A stretch of 10,284 nucleotides of DNA. Origin: JAHHTP01 sp964587555 (GTDB taxonomy: Bacteria; Bacillota; Clostridia; Oscillospirales; Ruminococcaceae). Below the pieces are notes generated by a model, which was given only the letters and a program-made list of their open reading frames with translations, was not told the DNA's origin and made no database searches. The DNA lies in the NCBI GenBank assembly GCA_964587555.1, contig CAZPLR010000055.1:1-10284 (forward strand). The letters run 5' to 3'. Of the stretch, positions 1-5,738 are shown piece by piece (the stretch's first letter is position 1; each line of letters opens with the position of its first letter). The position numbers and the translations under genes are program-made.

Positions 1-1084
1 CGGCAGAGCGCAGTTCGAAGCATATGATGCAATCGACAAAGCTCCGGTAGAGAAGGCTCGTGGAATCACAATCAATACTGCGCACGTTGAGTATGAAACC
101 GAAAAGCGTCACTACGCTCACGTTGACTGCCCAGGACACGCTGACTATGTAAAGAACATGATCACCGGTGCTGCGCAGATGGACGGCGCTATCCTTGTAA
201 TTGCTGCTTCTGACGGCCCGATGGCTCAGACCAGAGAGCATTTGCTGCTTGCCCGTCAGGTAGGCGTTCCGTATATTGTTGTATTCCTGAACAAGGTTGA
301 TCAGGTTGATGACGAAGAGCTGCTGGAACTGGTTGAAATGGAAGTTAGAGAGACTCTGTCCGAGTATGAATTCCCGGGCGACGACATTCCGATTATCAAG
401 GGTTCTGCTTTACAGGCTCTGGAAGCTAGCAACGATCCTAATGATCCTGCTTATGCTCCGATTGCCGAACTGCTGGACGCTGTCGATGAATATATTCCGA
501 CTCCGGCTCGTCATGAGGATCTGCCGTTCCTGATGCCAGTTGAAGACGTATTCACGATCACTGGTCGTGGTACCGTTGCTACTGGCAGAGTTGAGCGTGG
601 CATTTTGAAGCTCAATGACACCGTTGAGATCTTAGGCTTAACCGAAGAGAGAAAATCCACCGTTGTTACCGGTATCGAAATGTTCCGTAAAATACTGGAC
701 TATGCAGAAGCTGGCGATAACATCGGTGCGTTGCTCCGTGGTATCCAGAGAACCGAAATCGAGCGCGGACAGGTTCTGGCGAAACCGGGCACTGTTCATC
801 CGCATACCAAATTTTCCGGTCAGGTTTACATCCTGAAAAAAGATGAGGGCGGTCGTCATAAACCGTTCTTCACCAACTATCGTCCGCAGTTCTACTTCAG
901 AACCACCGACGTTACCGGTGTTATCACCTTGCCGGAAGGCACCGAAATGGCTATGCCGGGCGACAACTTAACAATTGATGTTGAGCTGATTACCCCGATC
1001 GCTATGGAAGAAGGCTTACGTTTCGCTATCCGTGAGGGCGGTCGTACCGTAGGTTCTGGTGTTGTTTCCAAGATTTCTGAATAA
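1..1084 (+). CDS. tuf: Elongation factor Tu, 5'-truncated by the window edge
   Basis: EF-Tu is the cytoplasmic GTPase that delivers aminoacyl-tRNA to the ribosomal A site. The frame is open from base 2, giving 360 residues to the TAA. About 38 N-terminal residues, including the P-loop GHVDHGKT, lie upstream of the window. Visible motifs in order are the switch I end RGITIN (window residues 20-25), G3 DCPGH (42-46), G4 NKVD (97-100), G5 GSAL (134-137), the domain 2 start with TITGRGTVATGRVERG, and a domain 3 ending in the family-typical GSGVVSKISE. The internal ATG at base 158 is not a start, because the conserved protein reads straight through it. Codons are T-ending and uniform (GTT, GCT, CGT), unlike the neighbours, as expected for a very highly expressed gene. 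A terminator follows at once, so tuf is the last gene of its unit. Identification is certain. Confidence 0.98.
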   Translation, partial: GRAQFEAYDAIDKAPVEKARGITINTAHVEYETEKRHYAHVDCPGHADYVKNMITGAAQMDGAILVIAASDGPMAQTREHLLLARQVGVPYIVVFLNKVDQVDDEELLELVEMEVRETLSEYEFPGDDIPIIKGSALQALEASNDPNDPAYAPIAELLDAVDEYIPTPARHEDLPFLMPVEDVFTITGRGTVATGRVERGILKLNDTVEILGLTEERKSTVVTGIEMFRKILDYAEAGDNIGALLRGIQRTEIERGQVLAKPGTVHPHTKFSGQVYILKKDEGGRHKPFFTNYRPQFYFRTTDVTGVITLPEGTEMAMPGDNLTIDVELITPIAMEEGLRFAIREGGRTVGSGVVSKISE

Positions 1085-1097
1085 TTTTGCTTTCATT

Positions 1098-1131
1098 CAG
1101 TCTCATGCGTTTGCATGAGGCTGTTTTTTTT
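1098..1131 (+). terminator. Rho-independent terminator of tuf
   Basis: An 11-bp stem CAGTCTCATGC / GCATGAGGCTG (one G-T wobble) with a GTTT tetraloop is followed directly by eight T. It begins 13 bases after the tuf stop codon. Confidence 0.95.
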
Positions 1132-1182
1132 CGGCGAAAGCTGGTGGCGGGCTGAATGATGGGGTGAAGAATGTACAGTATT

Positions 1183-1251
1183 TGCGGATAGAATACAATT
1201 GTTTTACGCAGTCCGATATGTTATAATAAAATTACAGAGGATATATCCGCA
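1183..1251. repeat. Inverted half-sites flanking the SIS/kinase promoter
   Basis: TGCGGATA (1183-1190), just upstream of the -35, is the exact reverse complement of TATCCGCA (1244-1251), just past the predicted transcription start. The right copy overlaps a separate palindrome GGATATATCC (1239-1248). The geometry would suit a dimeric repressor bound on both sides of the promoter. No regulator gene is in the window, and an 8-bp match could be chance. Confidence 0.35.
1199..1227 (+). promoter_or_regulatory. Sigma-A promoter (extended -10) of the SIS/kinase operon
   Basis: The -35 TTGTTT (1199-1204) is separated by 17 bp from a perfect -10 TATAAT (1222-1227). The -10 is preceded by TGT, giving an extended -10 TGnTATAAT. 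Transcription should start near 1234, leaving a leader of about 38 nt. It lies downstream of the tuf terminator and is the only good promoter in the gap. Confidence 0.85.
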
Positions 1252-1257
1252 GCATAA

Positions 1258-1263
1258 AGGAGG
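1258..1263 (+). promoter_or_regulatory. Shine-Dalgarno AGGAGG that fixes the SIS gene start
   Basis: Two in-frame ATGs lie close together, at 1266 and 1272. The AGGAGG is only 2 nt from the first but 8 nt from the second, so the ATG at 1272 is the likely start. Confidence 0.85.
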
Positions 1264-1271
1264 AAATGTAT

Positions 1272-2375
1272 ATGAAAGAATTAGGGGCGATAGGCGCATT
1301 GATGGCGCCGTATATCGTCGAGCAGGCGGAGTTATTTTCCGCAGTCTTCCATGATAAAGAAAGGCTGACGGCGGAATTTGTTTCGCTATTTGAAAAAAGC
1401 TGCCCGAAGGAGCTTGTATTGATCGCAAGCGGCACCTCTTATCACGGCGCTGCAACCGCCGCACCATTTATGGATGCGGTATTGGGAATGAAGGTGACGC
1501 CTTTTGCACCGTCGCGCGCGCTCAGGCAGAAGATGCCGCCGGACGCGATGGCAGTCATTGTAACGCAGGGCGGAAATTCAACGAACACTGTCGCGTCGAT
1601 CCGGCAGCTTGAGGAGAGCAGTCCGACGATTGTTATTACTGCAAATATGCAGGGTATGGCTGCCAAGGTATGCAAAAACGTAATGCTGCTGCCGTGCGGT
1701 CCGGAAAAAGCGGGTCCAAAGACCAAGGGCTATTTAATCACTGTATTGCTGCTCTATCTCTGCGCGCTGCAAACTGCACGAAAGCTAGGCTTGAAGCCGC
1801 AGCGCTGGCTGGATGAGGTTGAGGAACAGCTTACCGACGCCGGAGCTGCGATGGCGGAGAATATTAAGATATCGGAAAAATGGGTGCGGAATAACGCCGT
1901 GCTGCTTTCCAAACCGCAGTCCTATTTCTTTGTTTCACTTGGGCAGGGGCTTGCCGTTGCGGCGGAGGGCGCGCTGAAAACAATGGAAACGCTGCTGATT
2001 CCATCCTGCCCATACGAATTTGAAGAATTCTTGCACGGCCCGTTTTGCTCGATCCAGCAGACAGTCGGCGGTGTGTATTTACTGCCGGAGAAGGATGATC
2101 CGGATCTCGAGCGGATGCAGCGATTGGTGGATTTCCATCGCTTGACCAGCCCGTCGGCGTTTGCGATCGGCGCAGAACGGTCGACGGATGACCGAGACTG
2201 CGCGCTGATTATGACTGGGCAGTGGTATACCCGTCCGTTTGAAACAGTTTTCCCGATGCAGTGGGCGAGCGCGATTGTGCCGGGACAGATGAAGGCTGAC
2301 GGCACAGGGACGGGACGGTTTGCCGATCTTGATCGCATTCTCCGTATCAAGTTTCCGGGAGAGGAGAATGGATAA
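1272..2375 (+). CDS. Double SIS-domain sugar-phosphate isomerase / deglycase
   Basis: This 367-residue protein resembles the isomerase half of glucosamine-6-phosphate synthase (GlmS) without its glutaminase domain, as in the AgaS, GlmD and FrlB enzymes that deaminate or deglycate amino-sugar 6-phosphates. SIS domain 1 shows GTSYHG (54-59) and the phosphate loop TQGGNST (98-104). GlmS has a SxSGxT-type loop there, so the usual serine is replaced by glycine. SIS domain 2 carries EGALKTME (232-239) and EEFLHGP (251-257), matching the GlmS catalytic Glu, Lys, Glu and ring-opening His. No signal peptide or membrane segment is seen, so it is cytoplasmic. The kinase gene follows after 3 bp, indicating co-transcription and a joint pathway. 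The likely product is fructose 6-phosphate or glucose 6-phosphate from an amino sugar or fructosamine phosphate. The exact substrate cannot be told. Confidence 0.88.
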   Translation: MKELGAIGALMAPYIVEQAELFSAVFHDKERLTAEFVSLFEKSCPKELVLIASGTSYHGAATAAPFMDAVLGMKVTPFAPSRALRQKMPPDAMAVIVTQGGNSTNTVASIRQLEESSPTIVITANMQGMAAKVCKNVMLLPCGPEKAGPKTKGYLITVLLLYLCALQTARKLGLKPQRWLDEVEEQLTDAGAAMAENIKISEKWVRNNAVLLSKPQSYFFVSLGQGLAVAAEGALKTMETLLIPSCPYEFEEFLHGPFCSIQQTVGGVYLLPEKDDPDLERMQRLVDFHRLTSPSAFAIGAERSTDDRDCALIMTGQWYTRPFETVFPMQWASAIVPGQMKADGTGTGRFADLDRILRIKFPGEENG

Positions 2376-2378
2376 CAG

Positions 2379-3317
2379 ATGAAGTATGTGTTGGGTATCG
2401 ACAGCGGTGGAACGCGCTTTCGCGTGACGGCGGCGACGCTCTCTGGAGAAATGCTTGCTGCGTATGAGGGCCCATCTGCCAATCAGTATCATATGCCGAA
2501 GGATAAACTTATCCTTCGCATGATAGAGAACATTGACTGCTGCTTGAAGCAGTTTGGCGGAAAGCCGGAGAATGCGGTTTATATTTTTTGCGGCGCATCC
2601 GGCGTGGATAGCGAGAGGGATCAGCAGGCGCTTTATGACATCTACCGGAATCTGCCGGGCTTTTGCTGCGGTGTGACAGTGATAAACGATGCGGAATTGG
2701 CGCATCGGATTGTAACGAACGGCGAAGGCGTGCTTATTATCTCCGGCACCGGTTCGATTGTGTTTGCTAAGGCAAAGGACGGCAGAACCGTTCGCGCAGG
2801 TGGGTACTTGTTTTCCATTATGGGGGACGAAGGCTCCGGAATCTGGGTCAGCCGGATGATTCTGCGCGAGGTTGGGCGGCATTTTGACGGCGCAAGCCCG
2901 CGCGGAATTTTGGTGGACAGCGTCATGCGGGAGCTTTCGATCTCGAGCCGTGACGACCTGAACCGGATGGCTGCGCATATGGCAGAAATGCCGTGGGATG
3001 TGCCGCAGCTTGGCAAGCTTGCCGATGACGCGGCGGACAAGGGGGATAAGGCGGCAAAACGTATCCTGCTTCTTGCCGCAAAGGAGCTGGCTTCGATCCT
3101 GCGCGATGCAGTGCTTTCGCTTCGGCTGGATGAAACTGAGCCGGATTTTCAGATCGGACTTTGGGGCAGCACGCTGTTAAAGTCGCAGTGGATCGGTGCA
3201 GAGTTTGAGCGGCTTTGTAAGCAGGCATACCCAATGTGCCGCATCGTGCGGCCGACGATCTCCGCCGTGGAGGGTGCGGTGCAGCTTGCGGTCGAGGAGG
3301 CCGCAAAGCTTGGCTGA
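2379..3317 (+). CDS. BadF/BadG/BcrA/BcrD-family sugar kinase (N-acetylglucosamine/glucosamine kinase-like)
   Basis: This 312-residue protein has the ASKHA (actin/hexokinase) fold of the BadF ATPase family. That family includes N-acetylglucosamine, glucosamine and N-acetylmuramic acid kinases as well as 2-hydroxyacyl-CoA dehydratase activators. Visible motifs are phosphate-1 DSGGT (8-12), NDA with the probable catalytic Asp (103-105), phosphate-2 SGTGS (122-126), the kinase-type GDEGSG (149-154), an adenosine-binding GLWGSTLLKS (260-269) and a C-terminal SAVEGAVQLA (295-304). The activator subgroup's Fe-S cysteine pair is not apparent, and GDEGSG favours a sugar kinase. It starts 3 bp after the SIS gene, with AGGAG 12 nt upstream, so coupled translation is likely. 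Inferred role: ATP-dependent 6-phosphorylation of the amino sugar that the SIS enzyme then processes. The substrate is unproven. Confidence 0.87.
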   Translation: MKYVLGIDSGGTRFRVTAATLSGEMLAAYEGPSANQYHMPKDKLILRMIENIDCCLKQFGGKPENAVYIFCGASGVDSERDQQALYDIYRNLPGFCCGVTVINDAELAHRIVTNGEGVLIISGTGSIVFAKAKDGRTVRAGGYLFSIMGDEGSGIWVSRMILREVGRHFDGASPRGILVDSVMRELSISSRDDLNRMAAHMAEMPWDVPQLGKLADDAADKGDKAAKRILLLAAKELASILRDAVLSLRLDETEPDFQIGLWGSTLLKSQWIGAEFERLCKQAYPMCRIVRPTISAVEGAVQLAVEEAAKLG

Positions 3318-3336
3318 TGCTCTGAAACAAAAAAGC

Positions 3337-3374
3337 AGGCGTTCCCTTTCTATCATGAGAAAGGGACGCCTTTT
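3337..3374. terminator. Bidirectional terminator between the kinase and GNAT genes
   Basis: Left arm 3337-3351 (AGGCGTTCCCTTTCT) pairs with right arm 3358-3371 (AGAAAGGGACGCCT) with one bulged T and a six-base loop. TTTT follows on +, and AAAAAA at 3329-3334 supplies the T-tract on -. It lies between two convergent units and probably ends both. Confidence 0.9.
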
Positions 3375-3381
3375 GTTATGT

Positions 3382-3915
3382 TTATTCGATGGTAATCCAA
3401 TATCGCTTGATGATTTCGTCATCGGCGGTGATTTCCTTTTCAAAAATGCCGCCGCATGATAAAATGACCTTTTCGCTCGCTGTATTTTCCGAATTGCAGG
3501 TGACCATCACCTTTTTTAATCCCAGCCGTTTTGCCTCCAACAGGCTGAGCCGCAGCATATCCTTGGCGTAACCCTTTCTTCGCTCGGACGGGCGGACGCA
3601 GTAACCGATATGACCGCCCCATGTTCCCAAAATCGGATGGTCGATGTGATGTCTGAGATCGGTGACGCCGACAATCCGGCGATCCGTTTTGCGCACTGCA
3701 AGAAAGGTGCTTGCAGGGATAAGCTCTTTCGGACAGGTTTCGGCGCATTTCATCGCATGAACGCCTTCGATCCATTCTGCGGCGGATACGGCGTTTTTTA
3801 ACGTCCCGCAGCCCGCGAATTGATCGTGATCGACAGAATTCATGAATTCCTGCCGCAGCCGCCAAATGTCGTCGGCGTATCTTGGCGTAGGTTCGATTAG
3901 GATGATTTCATTCAT
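3382..3915 (-). CDS. GNAT family N-acetyltransferase
   Basis: This 177-residue protein belongs to the Gcn5-related acetyltransferases, which move an acetyl group from acetyl-CoA to an amine. The acetyl-CoA binding motif A is clear as VRPSERRKGYA (107-117). It is followed by motif B, with NSENTASEKVI (141-151) and GG (155-156), and by the RYWI ending common in this group. The substrate is unknown. Start choice: an upstream in-frame ATG at 3951 overlaps the xylB stop as ATGA and would give 189 residues, but it has no ribosome binding site. The ATG at 3915 has a weak AAGAGA about 7 nt upstream and gives the usual N-terminus, beta strand first. The gene follows xylB on the same strand and probably shares its transcript, without an obvious metabolic link. 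The family call is firm, the start is not. Confidence 0.88.
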   Translation of the reverse strand: MNEIILIEPTPRYADDIWRLRQEFMNSVDHDQFAGCGTLKNAVSAAEWIEGVHAMKCAETCPKELIPASTFLAVRKTDRRIVGVTDLRHHIDHPILGTWGGHIGYCVRPSERRKGYAKDMLRLSLLEAKRLGLKKVMVTCNSENTASEKVILSCGGIFEKEITADDEIIKRYWITIE

Positions 3916-3947
3916 ATGATTCTCTTTTATGTAATGTGGAAAGGCGC

Positions 3948-5480
3948 TCATTCCAGCGTGGAAAGGGAAGAAAAATGCTCTTTTAAGCTTGGATAGAGCT
4001 TGCGATAGAGCGCGTAGCAGCGGTCGTACTGCGGCATATTTTCTTCGATTGGCTGCTGGATCTTGTCGGTCTTGATGATCGCGTCACATGCTTCTGGAAC
4101 GCTTGGATATAATCCTGCGCCGACCATGGCAAGGATCGCCACGCCGAGTGCAGGTCCCTCTTTTGAACTGGCGGTTTTGACCGGGCAATGGTAAAGATCG
4201 GCAAGCATCTGCCGCCATAATGGGCTGCTTCCGCCCCCGCCGCATGCCATCATGTCGGTGACGTCAATCTCCATCTCGCGGAAGATTTCTAAGCAGTCGC
4301 GCAGCGAATAGGACACACCTTCCATGACCGCGCGCAGCAGCTCTTTTCTGCCGTGGATCGCCGAAAGCCCGAAAAATACGCCGCGCGCCTTTGCGTCCAG
4401 ATGCGGTGTGCGTTCGCCCATGAGGTATGGCAGATAGAGCAGCTTGTTTGCGCCGATTGGAACGTTGGCTGCTTCCTTGTCCATGAGATAGTATGGGTCG
4501 ACTCCCATTTCCGCAGCGGTCTGCATTTCCGCTGCGCAGAATTGGTCGCGGAACCACTTAAGCGAAAGCCCTGCCGCCTGTGTTACCCCCATAACATGCC
4601 AGCAGCCCGGTACGGCGCAGCAGAAGGTATGGACTCTGCCCTTTGGATCGATGTGCGGCTGGTCGGTATGCGCGAAAACGACGCCGCTTGTGCCGATGGT
4701 GGTAAACGCTCGGTTCTCCCTGACAACGCCGGTACCCACAGCGGCAGCAGCGTTATCGCCCGCGCCGCCGACAACGATCGTACCCTCCTGTAAGCCAGTT
4801 AGTGCGGCTGCTTCCTTGGTGATCCTGCCGGTGATCTCTGGGGATTCGTAGACCTTGGCAAGCAGTGCCTCGTCGATCTCTAGGATCTGAAGCAGCTCTT
4901 TTGACCAGCAGCGGTTTGGAACGTCTAAAAGCTGCATTCCGCTCGCGTCGGAAACTTCAGTCGCGTATTCGCCTGTCAGCATGAAGCGGATGTAATCCTT
5001 TGGCAGCAGGATATGCCGGCATTTTTGATAGTTTTGCGGTTCGTGGTTTTTCACCCACATGATCTTTGAAGCGGTAAAGCCCGGAAGCGCCGGATTTGCA
5101 GTGATTTGGATCAGCTTTTCGTAGCCGACCAGCGCGGTGATCTGCGCACATTCCGGCTCGGTACGTCCATCGCACCAGATGATAGCCGGACGGATGACGG
5201 CGTTGTTTTCATCGAGCATTACAAGCCCGTGCATCTGACCGGAAAGTCCGACGCCGACGATCTCCTCCGGCTTCACACCGCTTTTCTCAATACAGGAACG
5301 GATGGTGGTGTGCGCTGCGTGCCACCAGTCCTCCGGCTTTTGCTCGGCATAGCCGTTTTTTGGCTGATAGAGCGGATATTCCTCAGTGCAGGAAGCGACG
5401 ACGGTTCCATGCGCGTCGAATAGGACGGTTTTGGTGCCGGACGTGCCAATATCGACGCCGATCACATATGAATTTGTCAT
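3948..5480 (-). CDS. xylB: Xylulokinase
   Basis: This FGGY-family kinase phosphorylates D-xylulose with ATP to D-xylulose 5-phosphate, the entry of xylose into the pentose phosphate pathway. Its 510 residues are normal for the family. Motifs are the phosphate-binding DIGTSGTK (10-17), the xylulokinase signature SGQMHG (80-85), substrate-binding WCDGRT (102-107), GGAGDNAAAAVGTG with the probable catalytic Asp242 (238-251), TIGTSG (261-266), YLMGERTPHLD (352-362) and the adenosine-site GGGGSSPLWRQMLAD (414-428). SGQMHG favours xylulose over glycerol, gluconate or ribulose kinases. AGGAGG sits 7 nt before the ATG, and a near-consensus promoter lies upstream. No xylose isomerase, transporter or regulator adjoins it, so xylA must lie elsewhere, or xylulose comes from another source such as D-arabitol or xylitol oxidation. 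Confidence 0.96.
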   Translation of the reverse strand: MTNSYVIGVDIGTSGTKTVLFDAHGTVVASCTEEYPLYQPKNGYAEQKPEDWWHAAHTTIRSCIEKSGVKPEEIVGVGLSGQMHGLVMLDENNAVIRPAIIWCDGRTEPECAQITALVGYEKLIQITANPALPGFTASKIMWVKNHEPQNYQKCRHILLPKDYIRFMLTGEYATEVSDASGMQLLDVPNRCWSKELLQILEIDEALLAKVYESPEITGRITKEAAALTGLQEGTIVVGGAGDNAAAAVGTGVVRENRAFTTIGTSGVVFAHTDQPHIDPKGRVHTFCCAVPGCWHVMGVTQAAGLSLKWFRDQFCAAEMQTAAEMGVDPYYLMDKEAANVPIGANKLLYLPYLMGERTPHLDAKARGVFFGLSAIHGRKELLRAVMEGVSYSLRDCLEIFREMEIDVTDMMACGGGGSSPLWRQMLADLYHCPVKTASSKEGPALGVAILAMVGAGLYPSVPEACDAIIKTDKIQQPIEENMPQYDRCYALYRKLYPSLKEHFSSLSTLE

Positions 5481-5487
5481 GATAATT

Positions 5488-5493
5488 CCTCCT
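5488..5493 (-). promoter_or_regulatory. Shine-Dalgarno of xylB
   Basis: AGGAGG on the minus strand, 7 nt before the ATG at 5480, confirms the xylB start. Confidence 0.9.
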
Positions 5494-5515
5494 CGATCGT
5501 AAGCTGATCCATGAA

Positions 5516-5531
5516 CGCTTTAGGGAAAGCG
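5516..5531. promoter_or_regulatory. Palindrome in the xylB leader, possible operator
   Basis: CGCTTT-AGGG-AAAGCG forms a 6-bp inverted repeat about 15 to 30 nt after the predicted xylB transcription start. That is a common place for a repressor site. It does not match the CcpA cre pattern. Function is inferred only from position and symmetry. Confidence 0.3.
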
Positions 5532-5552
5532 ATGGCTTTTTCTCTGCTTTCT

Positions 5553-5581
5553 ATTGTATCAGGAAATAAAAGGCTTGTCAA
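5553..5581 (-). promoter_or_regulatory. Sigma-A promoter of xylB
   Basis: On the minus strand a perfect -35 TTGACA (5581-5576) is separated by exactly 17 bp from -10 TACAAT (5558-5553). The predicted start near 5546 gives a leader of about 65 nt. This is the strongest promoter match in the window. Confidence 0.9.
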
Positions 5582-5631
5582 TCATTGCTTTTTTGTCAGA
5601 CCTGCAATGCAACAAATGCCGATGCGTTTCA

Positions 5632-5637
5632 TACAAT
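5632..5637 (+). promoter_or_regulatory. Possible -10 element for clpC
   Basis: TACAAT lies about 100 nt upstream of the clpC start, but no good -35 is found 16-18 bp before it. A second candidate, TATAAA at 5680-5685, also lacks a -35. No CtsR heptad repeat and no CIRCE element are visible in the 258-bp gap between xylB and clpC. Confidence 0.3.
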
Positions 5638-5724
5638 AAGACTTGAAGGTATTTTTAACGGGAGAGCGGTATCGGCAGGTATAAACTGTGCGCAAAAAAC
5701 CAATCATTCCTATGATGAATCAAT

Positions 5725-5730
5725 AGGAGG
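5725..5730 (+). promoter_or_regulatory. Shine-Dalgarno that fixes the GTG start of clpC
   Basis: AGGAGG ends 8 nt before the GTG at 5739. The resulting N-terminus (MAYIFGGFTEKA) matches the first helix of the Clp N-domain, so the non-ATG start is well supported. Confidence 0.9.
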
Positions 5731-5738
5731 GTATCAAA

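Noticed and set aside
1922..2482. Minus-strand frame of 186 codons opposite the SIS gene
   Set aside because: Antisense to a conserved coding sequence, with low-complexity serine/proline composition and no family features.
2079..2978. Long minus-strand frame (299 codons) across the SIS/kinase boundary
   Set aside because: It lies opposite two clearly conserved genes, has no ribosome binding site and shows no recognisable motif; it is a shadow of GC-rich codon usage.
3951..3951. ATG at 3951 as the GNAT start
   Set aside because: Not excluded, but it has no ribosome binding site and adds 12 residues outside the usual family N-terminus; the ATG at 3915 is preferred.
5582..5738. CtsR or CIRCE heat-shock operator upstream of clpC
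   Set aside because: No GGTCAAA heptad pair and no TTAGCACTC/GAGTGCTAA inverted repeat could be found in the gap.
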